Source: Bacillota bacterium (GTDB taxonomy: Bacteria; Bacillota; Bacilli; Bacillales; Cytobacillaceae). Taken from it: a stretch of 64,000 nt of DNA. The notes under the pieces were generated by a model. That model ran no database searches, was not told the origin of the DNA, and saw only the letters and a program-made list of their open reading frames with translations. The stretch lies in NCBI GenBank assembly GCA_030705955.1, contig JAUZPL010000001.1:62001-126000 (forward strand), in the 5' to 3' direction. This document shows, piece by piece, positions 55,610 to 63,971 of the stretch. A program made the position numbers and the translations under genes. Positions within the stretch are counted from its first letter, which is position 1, and each line of letters starts with the position of its first letter.

Positions 55610-57934
55610 ATGGCAAAGAAAAAGCGCAGGCGAGCAAAAAAAAGAGATATTCAATTAAAAAAAACAGTTCAATATGAACTTACAGCACTTGCTCTATTAA
55701 GTTTATCTGTTATTTCAATGGCTAAGTTAGGAGCAGTAGGAAAGGCAACCGTACTATTTTTTCGATTTTGGATGGGAGAATGGTATATTCTAAGCCTAAT
55801 TGGGCTGGTAATCTTAAGTGTCTATTTGATGTGGAAACGATCTATTCCATTTTTATTGCATCCAAAATTAATAGGAACTTATTTTATTGTTTCCTCTATT
55901 CTACTTCTCAGTCACGTAACACTCTTTCATCTCCTTTTAAGCGGAGGTAAATTTAAAGACCCAAGCGTTATAAAGAATACTTGGGAAATGTATGTGATGG
56001 AGATAAAGGGACAAACAACGACAAGTGATTTAGGTGGAGGAATGATTGGGGCCGTCCTTTTTGCTCTGTTTTATTATCTTTTTTCTGAAACAGGGACGAA
56101 AATCATTGCCTTTGTTTTTATTTTAATTGGAAGTATTTTAATTACAGGAAGATCATTAGGTGATTTCATAGGAAAATTTTTCATAACTGTTTTTGGATTC
56201 TCAAAAGATCAATGGGGTGCCTTTAAGTCTGATATGTCGGATTGGAAACGAAAACAGCAGAAAAATAGGGAAGAAAAAATTACTGAACAACAACAAGAGG
56301 AAAATCGAACATCTGAGGTTACTTTGCAAGTTCCACTTATAAATAACCATCAGGAAAGAACAGTGCCCGAACCTATTATTTCAAATTTTGCAGATAAAGC
56401 ATTTACGGAGGAATTGCCGGCAGTCGTTCAAATAGAAGAAGATGAGAGTGTAATAGTAGAAGAGGACGATCACACTCCACCTATTTCTTTTACTGAAGTT
56501 GAGAACGTAGCATATGAACTTCCACCAATAAAGCTTTTAAAACTTCCTAAAAAAACAGATCAAAGCGGAGAATATGAGCTGATTCACGCAAATGCTGCAA
56601 AGCTAGAAAGAACCTTTCAAAGCTTTGGAGTAAAGGCAAGGGTCACTCAAGTTCATCTAGGACCAGCTGTTACAAAATATGAGGTACATCCGGACGTAGG
56701 TGTAAAAGTAAGTAAAATTGTTAGTTTAAGTGATGATTTAGCATTGGCACTTGCTGCAAGAGATATTCGCATGGAGGCCCCAATTCCTGGAAAATCAGCA
56801 ATAGGAATTGAGGTTCCAAATTCCGAAGTGGCAATGGTTTCACTAAGAGAAGTATTGGAGGCAACGCAAAATGAAAGACCCGATGCCAAGCTCCTTATTG
56901 GCCTTGGCAGGGATATTACAGGAGAAGCAGTCCTAGCAGAATTAAACAAAATGCCCCATTTACTTGTGGCAGGTGCAACCGGTAGCGGTAAGAGTGTATG
57001 CATTAATGGGATTATTACAAGTATCTTAATGAGGGCAAAGCCACATGAAGTAAAATTAATGATGATTGATCCGAAAATGGTTGAATTAAATGTATATAAT
57101 GGAGTTCCTCACTTGCTTGCACCTGTTGTAACAGATGCTAAAAAAGCGTCGCAAGCATTAAAAAAGGTTGTAAGTGAAATGGAACGAAGATATGAATTGT
57201 TTTCATATACTGGGACTCGAAATATTGAAGGATATAATGATCACATAAAAAGACATAATGCAGAGGAAAATGATAAACAGCCTCTCTTGCCTTTTATTGT
57301 AGTGATTGTAGATGAGTTAGCAGATTTAATGATGGTTGCCTCGTCAGATGTGGAAGATTCCATAACAAGGCTAGCACAAATGGCTCGGGCAGCAGGAATA
57401 CATTTAATTATTGCCACTCAGAGGCCATCTGTAGACGTTATTACGGGAGTTATTAAAGCAAATATTCCATCCCGTATTGCCTTCGCCGTCTCAAGCTCGA
57501 CTGATTCAAGAACCATTCTTGATATGGGAGGAGCAGAGAAATTATTGGGAAGAGGAGATATGCTTTTTTTACCAGTAGGAGAATCAAAGCCAATACGGAT
57601 TCAAGGTGCGTTTTTATCTGATGAAGAGGTGGAGGAAATTGTTGATTTCGTGATTGGACAGCAAAAGGCACAGTACCAGGCTGAAATGATTCCTGATGAG
57701 ATTGTTGAGGTAAAAGGTGCAGTTGAGGATGAATTATATGGCGAAGCGGTAGATCTTATCATCGAAATGCAAACTGCTTCAGTATCCATGCTGCAGCGCC
57801 GTTTCCGAATTGGATATACAAGAGCAGCGCGCTTAATTGATGAAATGGAAGCAAGAGGTGTGGTTGGTGCTTATGAAGGCAGCAAGCCGCGTACAGTTCT
57901 TATAACAAAGCCTAAAGAAGAAGCAAGTTCATAA
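55610..57934 (+). CDS. spoIIIE: SpoIIIE/FtsK DNA translocase
   Basis: 774 aa. Four N-terminal membrane helices (about 20-185), a charged linker with acidic and Gln-rich runs (about 200-300), then the alpha/beta motor: Walker [16 protein letters not shown] (about 452-466), Walker [42 protein letters not shown]. The C-terminal gamma winged helix ([28 protein letters not shown]) reads SRS/KOPS-like sequences. It pumps the chromosome into the forespore. A terminator follows. Confidence 0.96.
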   Translation: MAKKKRRRAKKRDIQLKKTVQYELTALALLSLSVISMAKLGAVGKATVLFFRFWMGEWYILSLIGLVILSVYLMWKRSIPFLLHPKLIGTYFIVSSILLLSHVTLFHLLLSGGKFKDPSVIKNTWEMYVMEIKGQTTTSDLGGGMIGAVLFALFYYLFSETGTKIIAFVFILIGSILITGRSLGDFIGKFFITVFGFSKDQWGAFKSDMSDWKRKQQKNREEKITEQQQEENRTSEVTLQVPLINNHQERTVPEPIISNFADKAFTEELPAVVQIEEDESVIVEEDDHTPPISFTEVENVAYELPPIKLLKLPKKTDQSGEYELIHANAAKLERTFQSFGVKARVTQVHLGPAVTKYEVHPDVGVKVSKIVSLSDDLALALAARDIRMEAPIPGKSAIGIEVPNSEVAMVSLREVLEATQNERPDAKLLIGLGRDITGEAVLAELNKMPHLLVAGATGSGKSVCINGIITSILMRAKPHEVKLMMIDPKMVELNVYNGVPHLLAPVVTDAKKASQALKKVVSEMERRYELFSYTGTRNIEGYNDHIKRHNAEENDKQPLLPFIVVIVDELADLMMVASSDVEDSITRLAQMARAAGIHLIIATQRPSVDVITGVIKANIPSRIAFAVSSSTDSRTILDMGGAEKLLGRGDMLFLPVGESKPIRIQGAFLSDEEVEEIVDFVIGQQKAQYQAEMIPDEIVEVKGAVEDELYGEAVDLIIEMQTASVSMLQRRFRIGYTRAARLIDEMEARGVVGAYEGSKPRTVLITKPKEEASS

Positions 57935-57993
57935 AGTTTACTATTGTACTTTTTTAGAAAAGGATAGTAAGGAAGGCCTATTTAACATATAAT

Positions 57994-58024
57994 AAACCAA
58001 GCCGAAATCTAGGCTTGGTTTTTA
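57994..58024 (+). terminator. Intrinsic terminator after spoIIIE
   Basis: AAACCAAGCC (57994-58003) with GGCTTGGTTT (58012-58021) over an 8-base loop, followed by further Ts. Confidence 0.88.
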
Positions 58025-58025
58025 C

Positions 58026-58070
58026 TTTTACCAAATGATAAAAGTGCTATACTATTGAAAACGCTTTACA
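58026..58070 (+). promoter_or_regulatory. Promoter with overlapping cre-like site
   Basis: TTTTAC (58026-58031), 16 bases, and an extended -10 TGC-TATACT (58045-58053) form a promoter. TTGAAAACGCTTTACA (58055-58070) matches the CcpA cre pattern WTGAAARCGYTTWWNN at every fixed position and covers the expected start site, a position typical for repression. It lies about 245 bases before ymfC. Confidence 0.55.
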
Positions 58071-58113
58071 ATTAATGTAGTACAAACCAAATATTGAAAA
58101 AAACACCTTCCAT

Positions 58114-58136
58114 ATTTTGATATATCCTATCAAAAT
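58114..58136 (+). repeat. Inverted repeat in the ymfC upstream region
   Basis: ATTTTGATA (58114-58122) and TATCAAAAT (58128-58136) are a perfect 9-bp inverted repeat with a TATCC spacer. It could be an operator or an RNA hairpin; there is no T-run directly after it. Confidence 0.4.
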
Positions 58137-58204
58137 CCTTATCTTTTAACTGTTTTTTACAAAAAATTCCCCACAGTACTTTTTTTAAAAATGACGAATT
58201 TCTA

Positions 58205-58233
58205 TTTATTTATCGCCAAAAAAGTGTTATAGT
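58205..58233 (+). promoter_or_regulatory. Proximal promoter of ymfC
   Basis: TTTATT (58205-58210), a 17-base spacer and an extended -10 TGT-TATAGT (58225-58233). Confidence 0.5.
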
Positions 58234-58258
58234 ATTTTCGATTAGTAGGAATGATTAT

Positions 58259-58276
58259 ACATCAGATGTCTGATGT
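58259..58276 (+). promoter_or_regulatory. 18-bp perfect palindrome, likely GntR operator
   Basis: ACATCAGA-TG-TCTGATGT is a perfect 8+2+8 palindrome about 20 bases downstream of the proximal start site and 29 bases before the ymfC ATG. GntR-family dimers bind palindromes of this size, and autoregulation of ymfC is the simplest reading. Confidence 0.5.
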
Positions 58277-58304
58277 CTTAGGAAAAAAGGCTGGAGGAAC
58301 CTGC

Positions 58305-59030
58305 ATGTCAATTAAGTCAGATAACCGACATCTCTACTTACAGGTAATCGATCGGTTAAAGCAAGATATTGAAGATGGAGTGTATAAAGAAAAAGAAAAA
58401 TTACCTTCTGAATTTGATCTTGCTAAACATCTGGGTGTAAGCAGGGCAACACTTCGAGAAGCACTACGCATTCTGGAAGAGGAGAACGTCATAATTCGCC
58501 GCCATGGTGTCGGGACATTCGTTAATGCCAAGCCACTGTTTACATCAGGGATTGAAAACCTTAACAGTGTAACAAATATGATTAAACAGGCTGGCATGAA
58601 GCCGGGGACTATTTTTCTAAGCTCAACGACACAAGGGCCTACCGAAGAAGATATTCGCCGTTTCACATGTTCTCATAATGAGGATATTGTCGTGATTGAA
58701 AGGGTTAGAACCGCAAATGGGGAGCCGGTTGTCTACTGTATTGACAAAGTCCCTGAACATATAATGCCGAAAACATTCTCACATGATGAAGAGTCATTCT
58801 TCAATATCTTAGAAGAAGAATCAAACCGGAGAATTACATACGCGGTTGCACAAATAGAACCCCTTGGATACCACGAGAAGATTTCCCCAATATTGGAATG
58901 TGAGCCAGAAACTGCATTGTTGGTTTTAAAGCAAATGCATTTTGATGAAACGGATGAACCAATTCTTTTTTCGGTAAACTATTTTAAGGCAGATAAGTTT
59001 AGTTTCCAGGTACTGCGGAAAAGAGTTTAA
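58305..59030 (+). CDS. ymfC: YmfC, GntR/HutC-family transcriptional regulator
   Basis: 241 aa from ATG 58305, after GGAGGAAC; the ORF track start at 58251 overlaps the palindrome and lacks an SD. N-terminal winged helix: [54 protein letters not shown] (about 18-72). The C-terminal UTRA ligand domain (about 90-240) includes [25 protein letters not shown] domains bind small effectors; adjacency to the nup operon suggests a nucleoside or phosphosugar ligand, which is an inference. The ligand is unknown. Confidence 0.88.
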   Translation: MSIKSDNRHLYLQVIDRLKQDIEDGVYKEKEKLPSEFDLAKHLGVSRATLREALRILEEENVIIRRHGVGTFVNAKPLFTSGIENLNSVTNMIKQAGMKPGTIFLSSTTQGPTEEDIRRFTCSHNEDIVVIERVRTANGEPVVYCIDKVPEHIMPKTFSHDEESFFNILEEESNRRITYAVAQIEPLGYHEKISPILECEPETALLVLKQMHFDETDEPILFSVNYFKADKFSFQVLRKRV

Positions 59031-59043
59031 CTTTTAAAGCTGT

Positions 59044-59091
59044 TTGGAAATAATCGGTTCTGCCGGTCTATTTGATTTCTACTAAATCAAA
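59044..59091 (+). promoter_or_regulatory. Upstream region of nupN: inverted repeat and weak promoter
   Basis: TTTGATTT-CTACT-AAATCAAA (59071-59091) is a perfect 8-bp inverted repeat 26 bases before the nupN TTG. TTGGAA (59044-59049) with a TCTATT 17 bases later is a possible weak promoter overlapping the left end of the repeat. The repeat could be an operator or a hairpin. Confidence 0.4.
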
Positions 59092-59117
59092 CAATAACTT
59101 AAGGGGGTACAAATACC

Positions 59118-60227
59118 TTGAAAAAGCGTAAATTAGGATTGGCGCTATCATTAGTACTTGCAGCAGGTACATTACTTGGTGCTTGTGGAAAAACAACTGA
59201 TAACAACAATGCAACTAACAAAGGTACAAAAAATGCAAAACCATCATTTACAGTTGGTATGGTTACAGATGTTGGCGGTATCGATGACAAATCCTTTAAC
59301 CAATCTGCTTGGAAAGGTCTTCAAGAGTTTGGTGCGGATAACAACATGCAAAAAGGTACTAAAGGATTTGATTACCTTCAATCCCAATCCGATGCTGACT
59401 ATTCAACCAACTTAAATACCCTTTCTCGTCAGGGCTTTAGTTTAGTATATGGTATTGGATTTATGATGCAGCAAGCTGTAGATGATATTGCAAAACAACA
59501 AACAAAAACTAAATTTGCAATCATTGACGCAGAGGTTAAAGAACCAAACGTAGCAAGCGTTCTATTTAAAGAGAACGAAGGTTCATTCCTAGCAGGTGTT
59601 GTTGCTGGTATGGTAACAAAAACAAATAAAATTGGATTTATCGGTGGTATGGAAAGTGCTGTAATTGAGCGCTTTGAAGCTGGATTCCGTGCTGGTGTTC
59701 AAGCTGCTAATCCTAAAGCAACTGTTGATGTTCAATATGCTGCAAGCTTTACAAGTGCTGAAAAAGGGCAAGCGATCGCTTCTAAAATGTATTCATCTGG
59801 TGAGGATGTAATTTTTGCTGCTGCTGGTGGAACTGGTACTGGAATGTTTAAAGAAGCTCGTGATCGTAAGGCAAAAGATCCTTCAAAAGACTTCTGGACA
59901 ATCGGGGTTGACTCTGACCAAACTGCTGAAGGTGTTGTAACAGCTGGCGGTAAGCAAGTAAACGTTGTTTTGACTTCTTCAATGAAACGTGTTGATAATG
60001 CTGTAAAAGACATTTCAACAAAAGCTATGAAAGGTAACTTCCCTGGCGGTCAAACAACTACTTATGGATTAGCAGAAGATGGCGTAGGCTTAGCTCCACT
60101 TAATGATGGAATGCCTAACAAAGATGCTATTCAAAAAGCTGTAAGTGATTGGCAGGATAAAATTAAGTCTGGTTCTGTAAAAGTTCCTGCAACTCGTGCA
60201 GAATTAAAAACTTTCTCAGCTAAATAA
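59118..60227 (+). CDS. nupN: BMP-family nucleoside-binding lipoprotein (NupN-like)
   Basis: 369 aa from TTG 59118 with AAGGGGG upstream. A lipoprotein signal peptide ends in LLGAC (Cys about residue 23). The mature BMP/PnrA-type domain shows VGMVTDVGGIDDKSFNQSAWKGLQEFG (about 46-72), LFKENEGSFLAGVVAGMVTKTNKIGFIGGM and FAAAGGTGTGMFKEA. BMP proteins bind nucleosides; in B. subtilis NupNOPQ imports guanosine. The codon use looks like that of highly expressed genes (many GGT, GCT, AAA). It is probably produced in excess over the other subunits. Confidence 0.9.
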   Translation: MKKRKLGLALSLVLAAGTLLGACGKTTDNNNATNKGTKNAKPSFTVGMVTDVGGIDDKSFNQSAWKGLQEFGADNNMQKGTKGFDYLQSQSDADYSTNLNTLSRQGFSLVYGIGFMMQQAVDDIAKQQTKTKFAIIDAEVKEPNVASVLFKENEGSFLAGVVAGMVTKTNKIGFIGGMESAVIERFEAGFRAGVQAANPKATVDVQYAASFTSAEKGQAIASKMYSSGEDVIFAAAGGTGTGMFKEARDRKAKDPSKDFWTIGVDSDQTAEGVVTAGGKQVNVVLTSSMKRVDNAVKDISTKAMKGNFPGGQTTTYGLAEDGVGLAPLNDGMPNKDAIQKAVSDWQDKIKSGSVKVPATRAELKTFSAK

Positions 60228-60243
60228 TTAATATAGTTAATGA

Positions 60244-60284
60244 GGAATAAGTGGGCTTATTTCCTGCCCACTTATTCCTTCTTT
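60244..60284 (+). terminator. First hairpin after nupN, terminator-like
   Basis: GGAATAAGTGGGC (60244-60256) and GCCCACTTATTCC (60266-60278) form a perfect 13-bp stem, followed by TTCTTT. The U-run is interrupted, so termination may be partial and allow nupOPQ expression. Confidence 0.65.
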
Positions 60285-60288
60285 AGAT

Positions 60289-60366
60289 AAAAACCTAAAT
60301 GAAAAGCAGAAGTTCATTCTACTTTTCACTTAAGTTTTTAGTGGGGAGGAATTCCCTGTTTTTTTA
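60289..60366 (+). repeat. Second and third hairpins in the nupN-nupO gap
   Basis: A long imperfect stem runs from 60289 to 60339 (core TGAAAAG/CTTTTCA and AGAA/TTCT, outer AAAAAC/GTTTTT, three mismatches). A smaller GGGA-GGAAT-TCCC hairpin (60344-60356) is followed by a T-rich run, which is terminator-like. With the first hairpin this makes three in a 209-base gap. Confidence 0.5.
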
Positions 60367-60436
60367 AAACATCAAAGGTCTGACCTCTTACTACTAATGA
60401 TCACTTCTTTTACCTTATTACAAGGAGCGAGAAAAA

Positions 60437-61972
60437 ATGGAATATGTAATTGAGATGCTCAACATTCGTAAAGAATTTAATGGATTCGTTGCGAATGATA
60501 ACATTACCCTTCAAGTGAAAAAAGGGGAAATTCATGCATTGCTCGGTGAAAACGGAGCAGGGAAATCAACATTGATGAATGTTCTTTTTGGACTGTATCA
60601 ACCAGAACAAGGGGAAATTCGGGTTAAAGAGAAGCCGGTTAAAATTTCAAACCCTAATATTGCAAATGACCTCGGAATAGGGATGGTTCACCAGCACTTT
60701 ATGCTTGTAGACGTTTTTACCGTTACCGAAAATATTATTTTAGGTAAAGAAATCACATCGGCTGGTAGAATTGATTTGAAGAAAGCAGAACGTGAAGTAC
60801 GTGAAATTTCTGAACGTTATGGCTTAGCGGTTGATCCAAAGGCTAAAATTTCTGATATATCTGTTGGTATGCAGCAACGTGTTGAAATTTTAAAGACTCT
60901 CTATCGTGGAGCGGAAATTTTAATTTTTGACGAGCCTACTGCTGTTCTTACACCACAGGAAATAAAAGAATTAATTCAAATTATGAAAACGCTTATAAAA
61001 GAAGGCAAGTCCATTATCCTTATTACGCACAAATTGAAAGAAATTATGGAAGTTGCTGATCGTTGTACTGTTATTCGAAAAGGTCAGGGAATTGGAACGG
61101 TAAACGTAAGTGAAACCAACCAAAATGAACTTGCGAGTTTAATGGTAGGTCGTCAAGTGGTTTTTAAAACTGAAAAGATTCCAAGTAATCCTAAAGAAGA
61201 GGTTCTTAAGATTGAGAATTTAGTTGTAAAAGATTCTCGTGGTATTACGGCAGTTAACGGACTTGATTTAACCGTAAGAGCCGGGGAAATTGTTGGAATT
61301 GCTGGGGTAGATGGAAATGGGCAATCAGAGTTTATCGAGGCTATCACTGGTTTGAGAAAATCAGAGCATGGGAGTGTAAAGGTCCGTGGTAAAGAACTGT
61401 TGGGTCTAAATCCAAGAAAGATTAATGAATCTGGTGTAGGCCATATTCCGCAGGATCGACACAAACATGGATTGGTGCTAAATTATCCAATTGGCGAAAA
61501 TATGGTTTTACAAACATACTATAAGAAGCCTTTGTCGAAAAATGGTATTTTAAATTTTAAAGAGATTTACAATAAGGCAAGGAAATTAATTTCTGAGTTT
61601 GACGTACGTACACCAAGTGAATTTACTCTTGCTCGTGCTCTTTCAGGAGGAAATCAGCAAAAAGCGATTATTGGTCGTGAAGTGGACAGAAATCCTGATT
61701 TACTAATTGCTGCACAACCAACACGTGGTCTGGATGTAGGTGCTATTGAGTTTATTCACAAACGCCTAATTGAACAACGAGATAATGGTAAGGCAGTTTT
61801 ACTAGTTTCTTTTGAACTAGATGAAATTATGAATGTCAGTGATCGAATCGCTGTTATTTTTGAAGGAAGAATCGTGGCAGTTGTCGATCCTAAAGATACG
61901 ACTGAACAAGAACTTGGTTTATTAATGGCTGGATCAAGTAGGAAGGAAGCGGGGGAAAGTACTCATGTCTAA
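60437..61972 (+). CDS. nupO: Nucleoside ABC transporter ATPase (NupO-like)
   Basis: A 511-aa double ABC protein. The first cassette has a complete Walker A GENGAGKST (about 38-46), signature SVGMQQRVEILK and Walker B ILIFDEPTAVL. The second has a degenerate Walker A (GVDGNGQSE), signature SGGNQQKAIIGRE and AAQPTRGLDVGA in place of Walker B, as is common in the RbsA/MglA group. It energises import with NupP and NupQ at the membrane. It overlaps nupP by 8 bases. Confidence 0.93.
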   Translation: MEYVIEMLNIRKEFNGFVANDNITLQVKKGEIHALLGENGAGKSTLMNVLFGLYQPEQGEIRVKEKPVKISNPNIANDLGIGMVHQHFMLVDVFTVTENIILGKEITSAGRIDLKKAEREVREISERYGLAVDPKAKISDISVGMQQRVEILKTLYRGAEILIFDEPTAVLTPQEIKELIQIMKTLIKEGKSIILITHKLKEIMEVADRCTVIRKGQGIGTVNVSETNQNELASLMVGRQVVFKTEKIPSNPKEEVLKIENLVVKDSRGITAVNGLDLTVRAGEIVGIAGVDGNGQSEFIEAITGLRKSEHGSVKVRGKELLGLNPRKINESGVGHIPQDRHKHGLVLNYPIGENMVLQTYYKKPLSKNGILNFKEIYNKARKLISEFDVRTPSEFTLARALSGGNQQKAIIGREVDRNPDLLIAAQPTRGLDVGAIEFIHKRLIEQRDNGKAVLLVSFELDEIMNVSDRIAVIFEGRIVAVVDPKDTTEQELGLLMAGSSRKEAGESTHV

Positions 61973-63011
61973 ACGCTTGCGAAATATTTTAGTACCCATT
62001 ATCGCAATATTATTGGGTATTATCGTAGGAACAATTATTATGGTTGCAAGTGGCTATGATGCAGTGGCTGCGTACACAGCATTATGGAATGGAGCATTTG
62101 GAAATATTTATTATACTGGGGAAGTAGTTAGACAGGTTACCCCGTACATTTTAGCAGGTTTAGCTGTTGCATTTGCTTTCCGAGTTGGACTCTTCAATAT
62201 CGGTGTAGAAGGTCAATTTATGGTCGGCTGGCTGGCATCTGTTTGGGTAGGTCTAGCATTTCACCTTCCAAAGTTTATTCATTTGCCGCTTGCTATTTTA
62301 GCTTCGATTATTGCAGGAGCACTCTGGGCATTTATTCCGGGTTTATTGAAAGCTCGCTTTCGTATCCATGAGGTAATTGTCACGATTATGATGAACTATG
62401 TTGCATTATATGTTACAAACTACATTATTCAACATGTCATTACTAATAATGCAGATAGAACACCAAGTATTCCAGATAGTGCATCCCTCCGTTCACCTTG
62501 GCTTGCTAGTATTACAGACTTTTCCCGTTTGCACTGGGGTATTGTATTAGCTATTATATGTTGCTTTATTATGTGGTTCTTATTGGAAAAGACTACAAGA
62601 GGGTTTGAATTGCGAGCTGTTGGTTTTAACCAGCATGCCGCTCACTATGCAGGAATGAGTGTTAATAAGAATATTATACTGTCTATGGTTATTTCTGGGG
62701 CATTTGCGGGTTTGGCAGGTGCAATGGAAGGGTTAGGTACCTTTGGTTATGTTGCAACGAAAGCAGCTTTCACGGGAGTAGGTTTTAACGGCATAGCTGT
62801 AGCCTTACTTGGTGCAAACACAGCACTCGGGGTATTCTTTGCTGCATTATTGTTTGGTGCATTAGAGGTTGGTGCACTCAATATGCCTTTGGCTGCAGGA
62901 GTACCAAACGAACTAGTAGACATTATTATTGCATTGATCGTTTTCTTTGTTGCATCAAGTTATCTCATTCGCTGGTTTATTGAACGCATCAGTAAAAAGG
63001 GGGTGAAGTAA
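61965..63011 (+). CDS. nupP: Nucleoside ABC transporter permease (NupP-like)
   Basis: A 348-aa permease with about eight to ten membrane helices of the BPD_transp_2 family. Characteristic stretches: FRVGLFNIGVEGQFMVGWLAS (about 74-94), FRIHEVIVTIMMNYVALYVTNYII (about 131-154) and GVGFNGIAVALLGANTALGVFFAALLFGALEVG. It forms the membrane pore with NupQ. The ATG overlaps the end of nupO; its stop directly abuts the nupQ GTG. Confidence 0.93.
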   Translation: MSKRLRNILVPIIAILLGIIVGTIIMVASGYDAVAAYTALWNGAFGNIYYTGEVVRQVTPYILAGLAVAFAFRVGLFNIGVEGQFMVGWLASVWVGLAFHLPKFIHLPLAILASIIAGALWAFIPGLLKARFRIHEVIVTIMMNYVALYVTNYIIQHVITNNADRTPSIPDSASLRSPWLASITDFSRLHWGIVLAIICCFIMWFLLEKTTRGFELRAVGFNQHAAHYAGMSVNKNIILSMVISGAFAGLAGAMEGLGTFGYVATKAAFTGVGFNGIAVALLGANTALGVFFAALLFGALEVGALNMPLAAGVPNELVDIIIALIVFFVASSYLIRWFIERISKKGVK

Positions 63012-63971
63012 GTGAGTTTTATGGAAGTTTTAATGATTATTATTCCATCAACATTGTTATGGGCAGCTCCACTTGTTTTCACTGCTTTAGGGGGAGTTTT
63101 CTCCGAAAGATCTGGTGTTGTAAATATTGGTTTAGAGGGACTAATGTGGATTGGAGCCTTTAGTTCAATTGTTTTCAATCTTACATTCGTTCATGTATTT
63201 GGAAACTGGACTCCTTGGATCTCCTTACTTGCGGCCATGGTTGCAGGTGGATTATTCGCTATTCTCCATGCAGTTGCTTCCATTACATTCCGTGCTGACC
63301 ATACAGTTTCCGGTGTAGCCATTAATCTATTAGCATCAGGAATTACCTTATTCCTTGTAAAGTATATATATGGTAAAGGTGAAACGGATATTATTCAAAA
63401 AGGATTTAGTAAAATTGATATACCCGTTCTGAAGGACATTCCGGTCATCGGTAAATTGTTCTTTCAAGATACGTATTGGACATCTTACCTTGCAATAGTA
63501 GTTGCTTTTATTGCTTGGTATATTATTTATAAAACTCCATTTGGCTTACGACTTCGCTCATGTGGTGAGCATCCAATGGCAGCTGATACAATGGGAATTA
63601 ACGTTACAAAAATGCGCTATTTAGGTGTTATCATTTCCGGAATGCTTGGTGGAATTGGTGGTGGGGTATACGCTGAAGCCATTTCATCCAACTTTAGCCA
63701 TGCTACGATTAGCGGCCAAGGCTTTATGGCACTTGCAGCCATGATATTCGGCAAATGGCATCCACTAGGAGCAATGGGTGCAGCTATATTCTTTGGATTT
63801 GCACAAAGTATTAGTATTATTGGCTCCAGCTTACCACTTTTAAAGAATATACCAGATGTATATCTCTTAATCGCTCCATATGTCCTAACCATCCTAGCAC
63901 TAACAGGATTTATCGGCCGTGCCGAAGCACCTAAAGCTGATGGGGTACATTATATTAAAGGAAGCAGATAA
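63012..63971 (+). CDS. nupQ: Nucleoside ABC transporter permease (NupQ-like)
   Basis: A 319-aa permease of the BPD_transp_2 family with about eight to nine membrane helices: GGVFSERSGVVNIGLEGLMWIGAFSS (about 28-53), HTVSGVAINLLASGITLFL and GQGFMALAAMIFGKWHPLGAMGAAIFFGFAQ. It begins at GTG 63012 right after the nupP stop, with AAGGGGGTGAAG as SD inside nupP. It completes the importer. Confidence 0.93.
   Translation: MSFMEVLMIIIPSTLLWAAPLVFTALGGVFSERSGVVNIGLEGLMWIGAFSSIVFNLTFVHVFGNWTPWISLLAAMVAGGLFAILHAVASITFRADHTVSGVAINLLASGITLFLVKYIYGKGETDIIQKGFSKIDIPVLKDIPVIGKLFFQDTYWTSYLAIVVAFIAWYIIYKTPFGLRLRSCGEHPMAADTMGINVTKMRYLGVIISGMLGGIGGGVYAEAISSNFSHATISGQGFMALAAMIFGKWHPLGAMGAAIFFGFAQSISIIGSSLPLLKNIPDVYLLIAPYVLTILALTGFIGRAEAPKADGVHYIKGSR

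Larger units (their letters stand above)
57935..58304 (+). other. 370-base regulatory gap between spoIIIE and ymfC
   Basis: There is no gene here. In order it holds a terminator (57994-58024), a first promoter with a cre-like site (58026-58070), a 9-bp inverted repeat (58114-58136), a T-rich stretch, a second promoter (58205-58233) and an 18-bp palindrome (58259-58276). This is the most regulation-dense gap in the window. Confidence 0.7.

Noticed and set aside
59041-59117. Purine riboswitch before nupN
   Set aside because: None of the conserved three-way junction sequence is present in the 87-base gap.
61300-61760. Loss-of-function in the second ABC cassette of NupO
   Set aside because: Degenerate Walker motifs in the second cassette are normal for RbsA/MglA-type ATPases.
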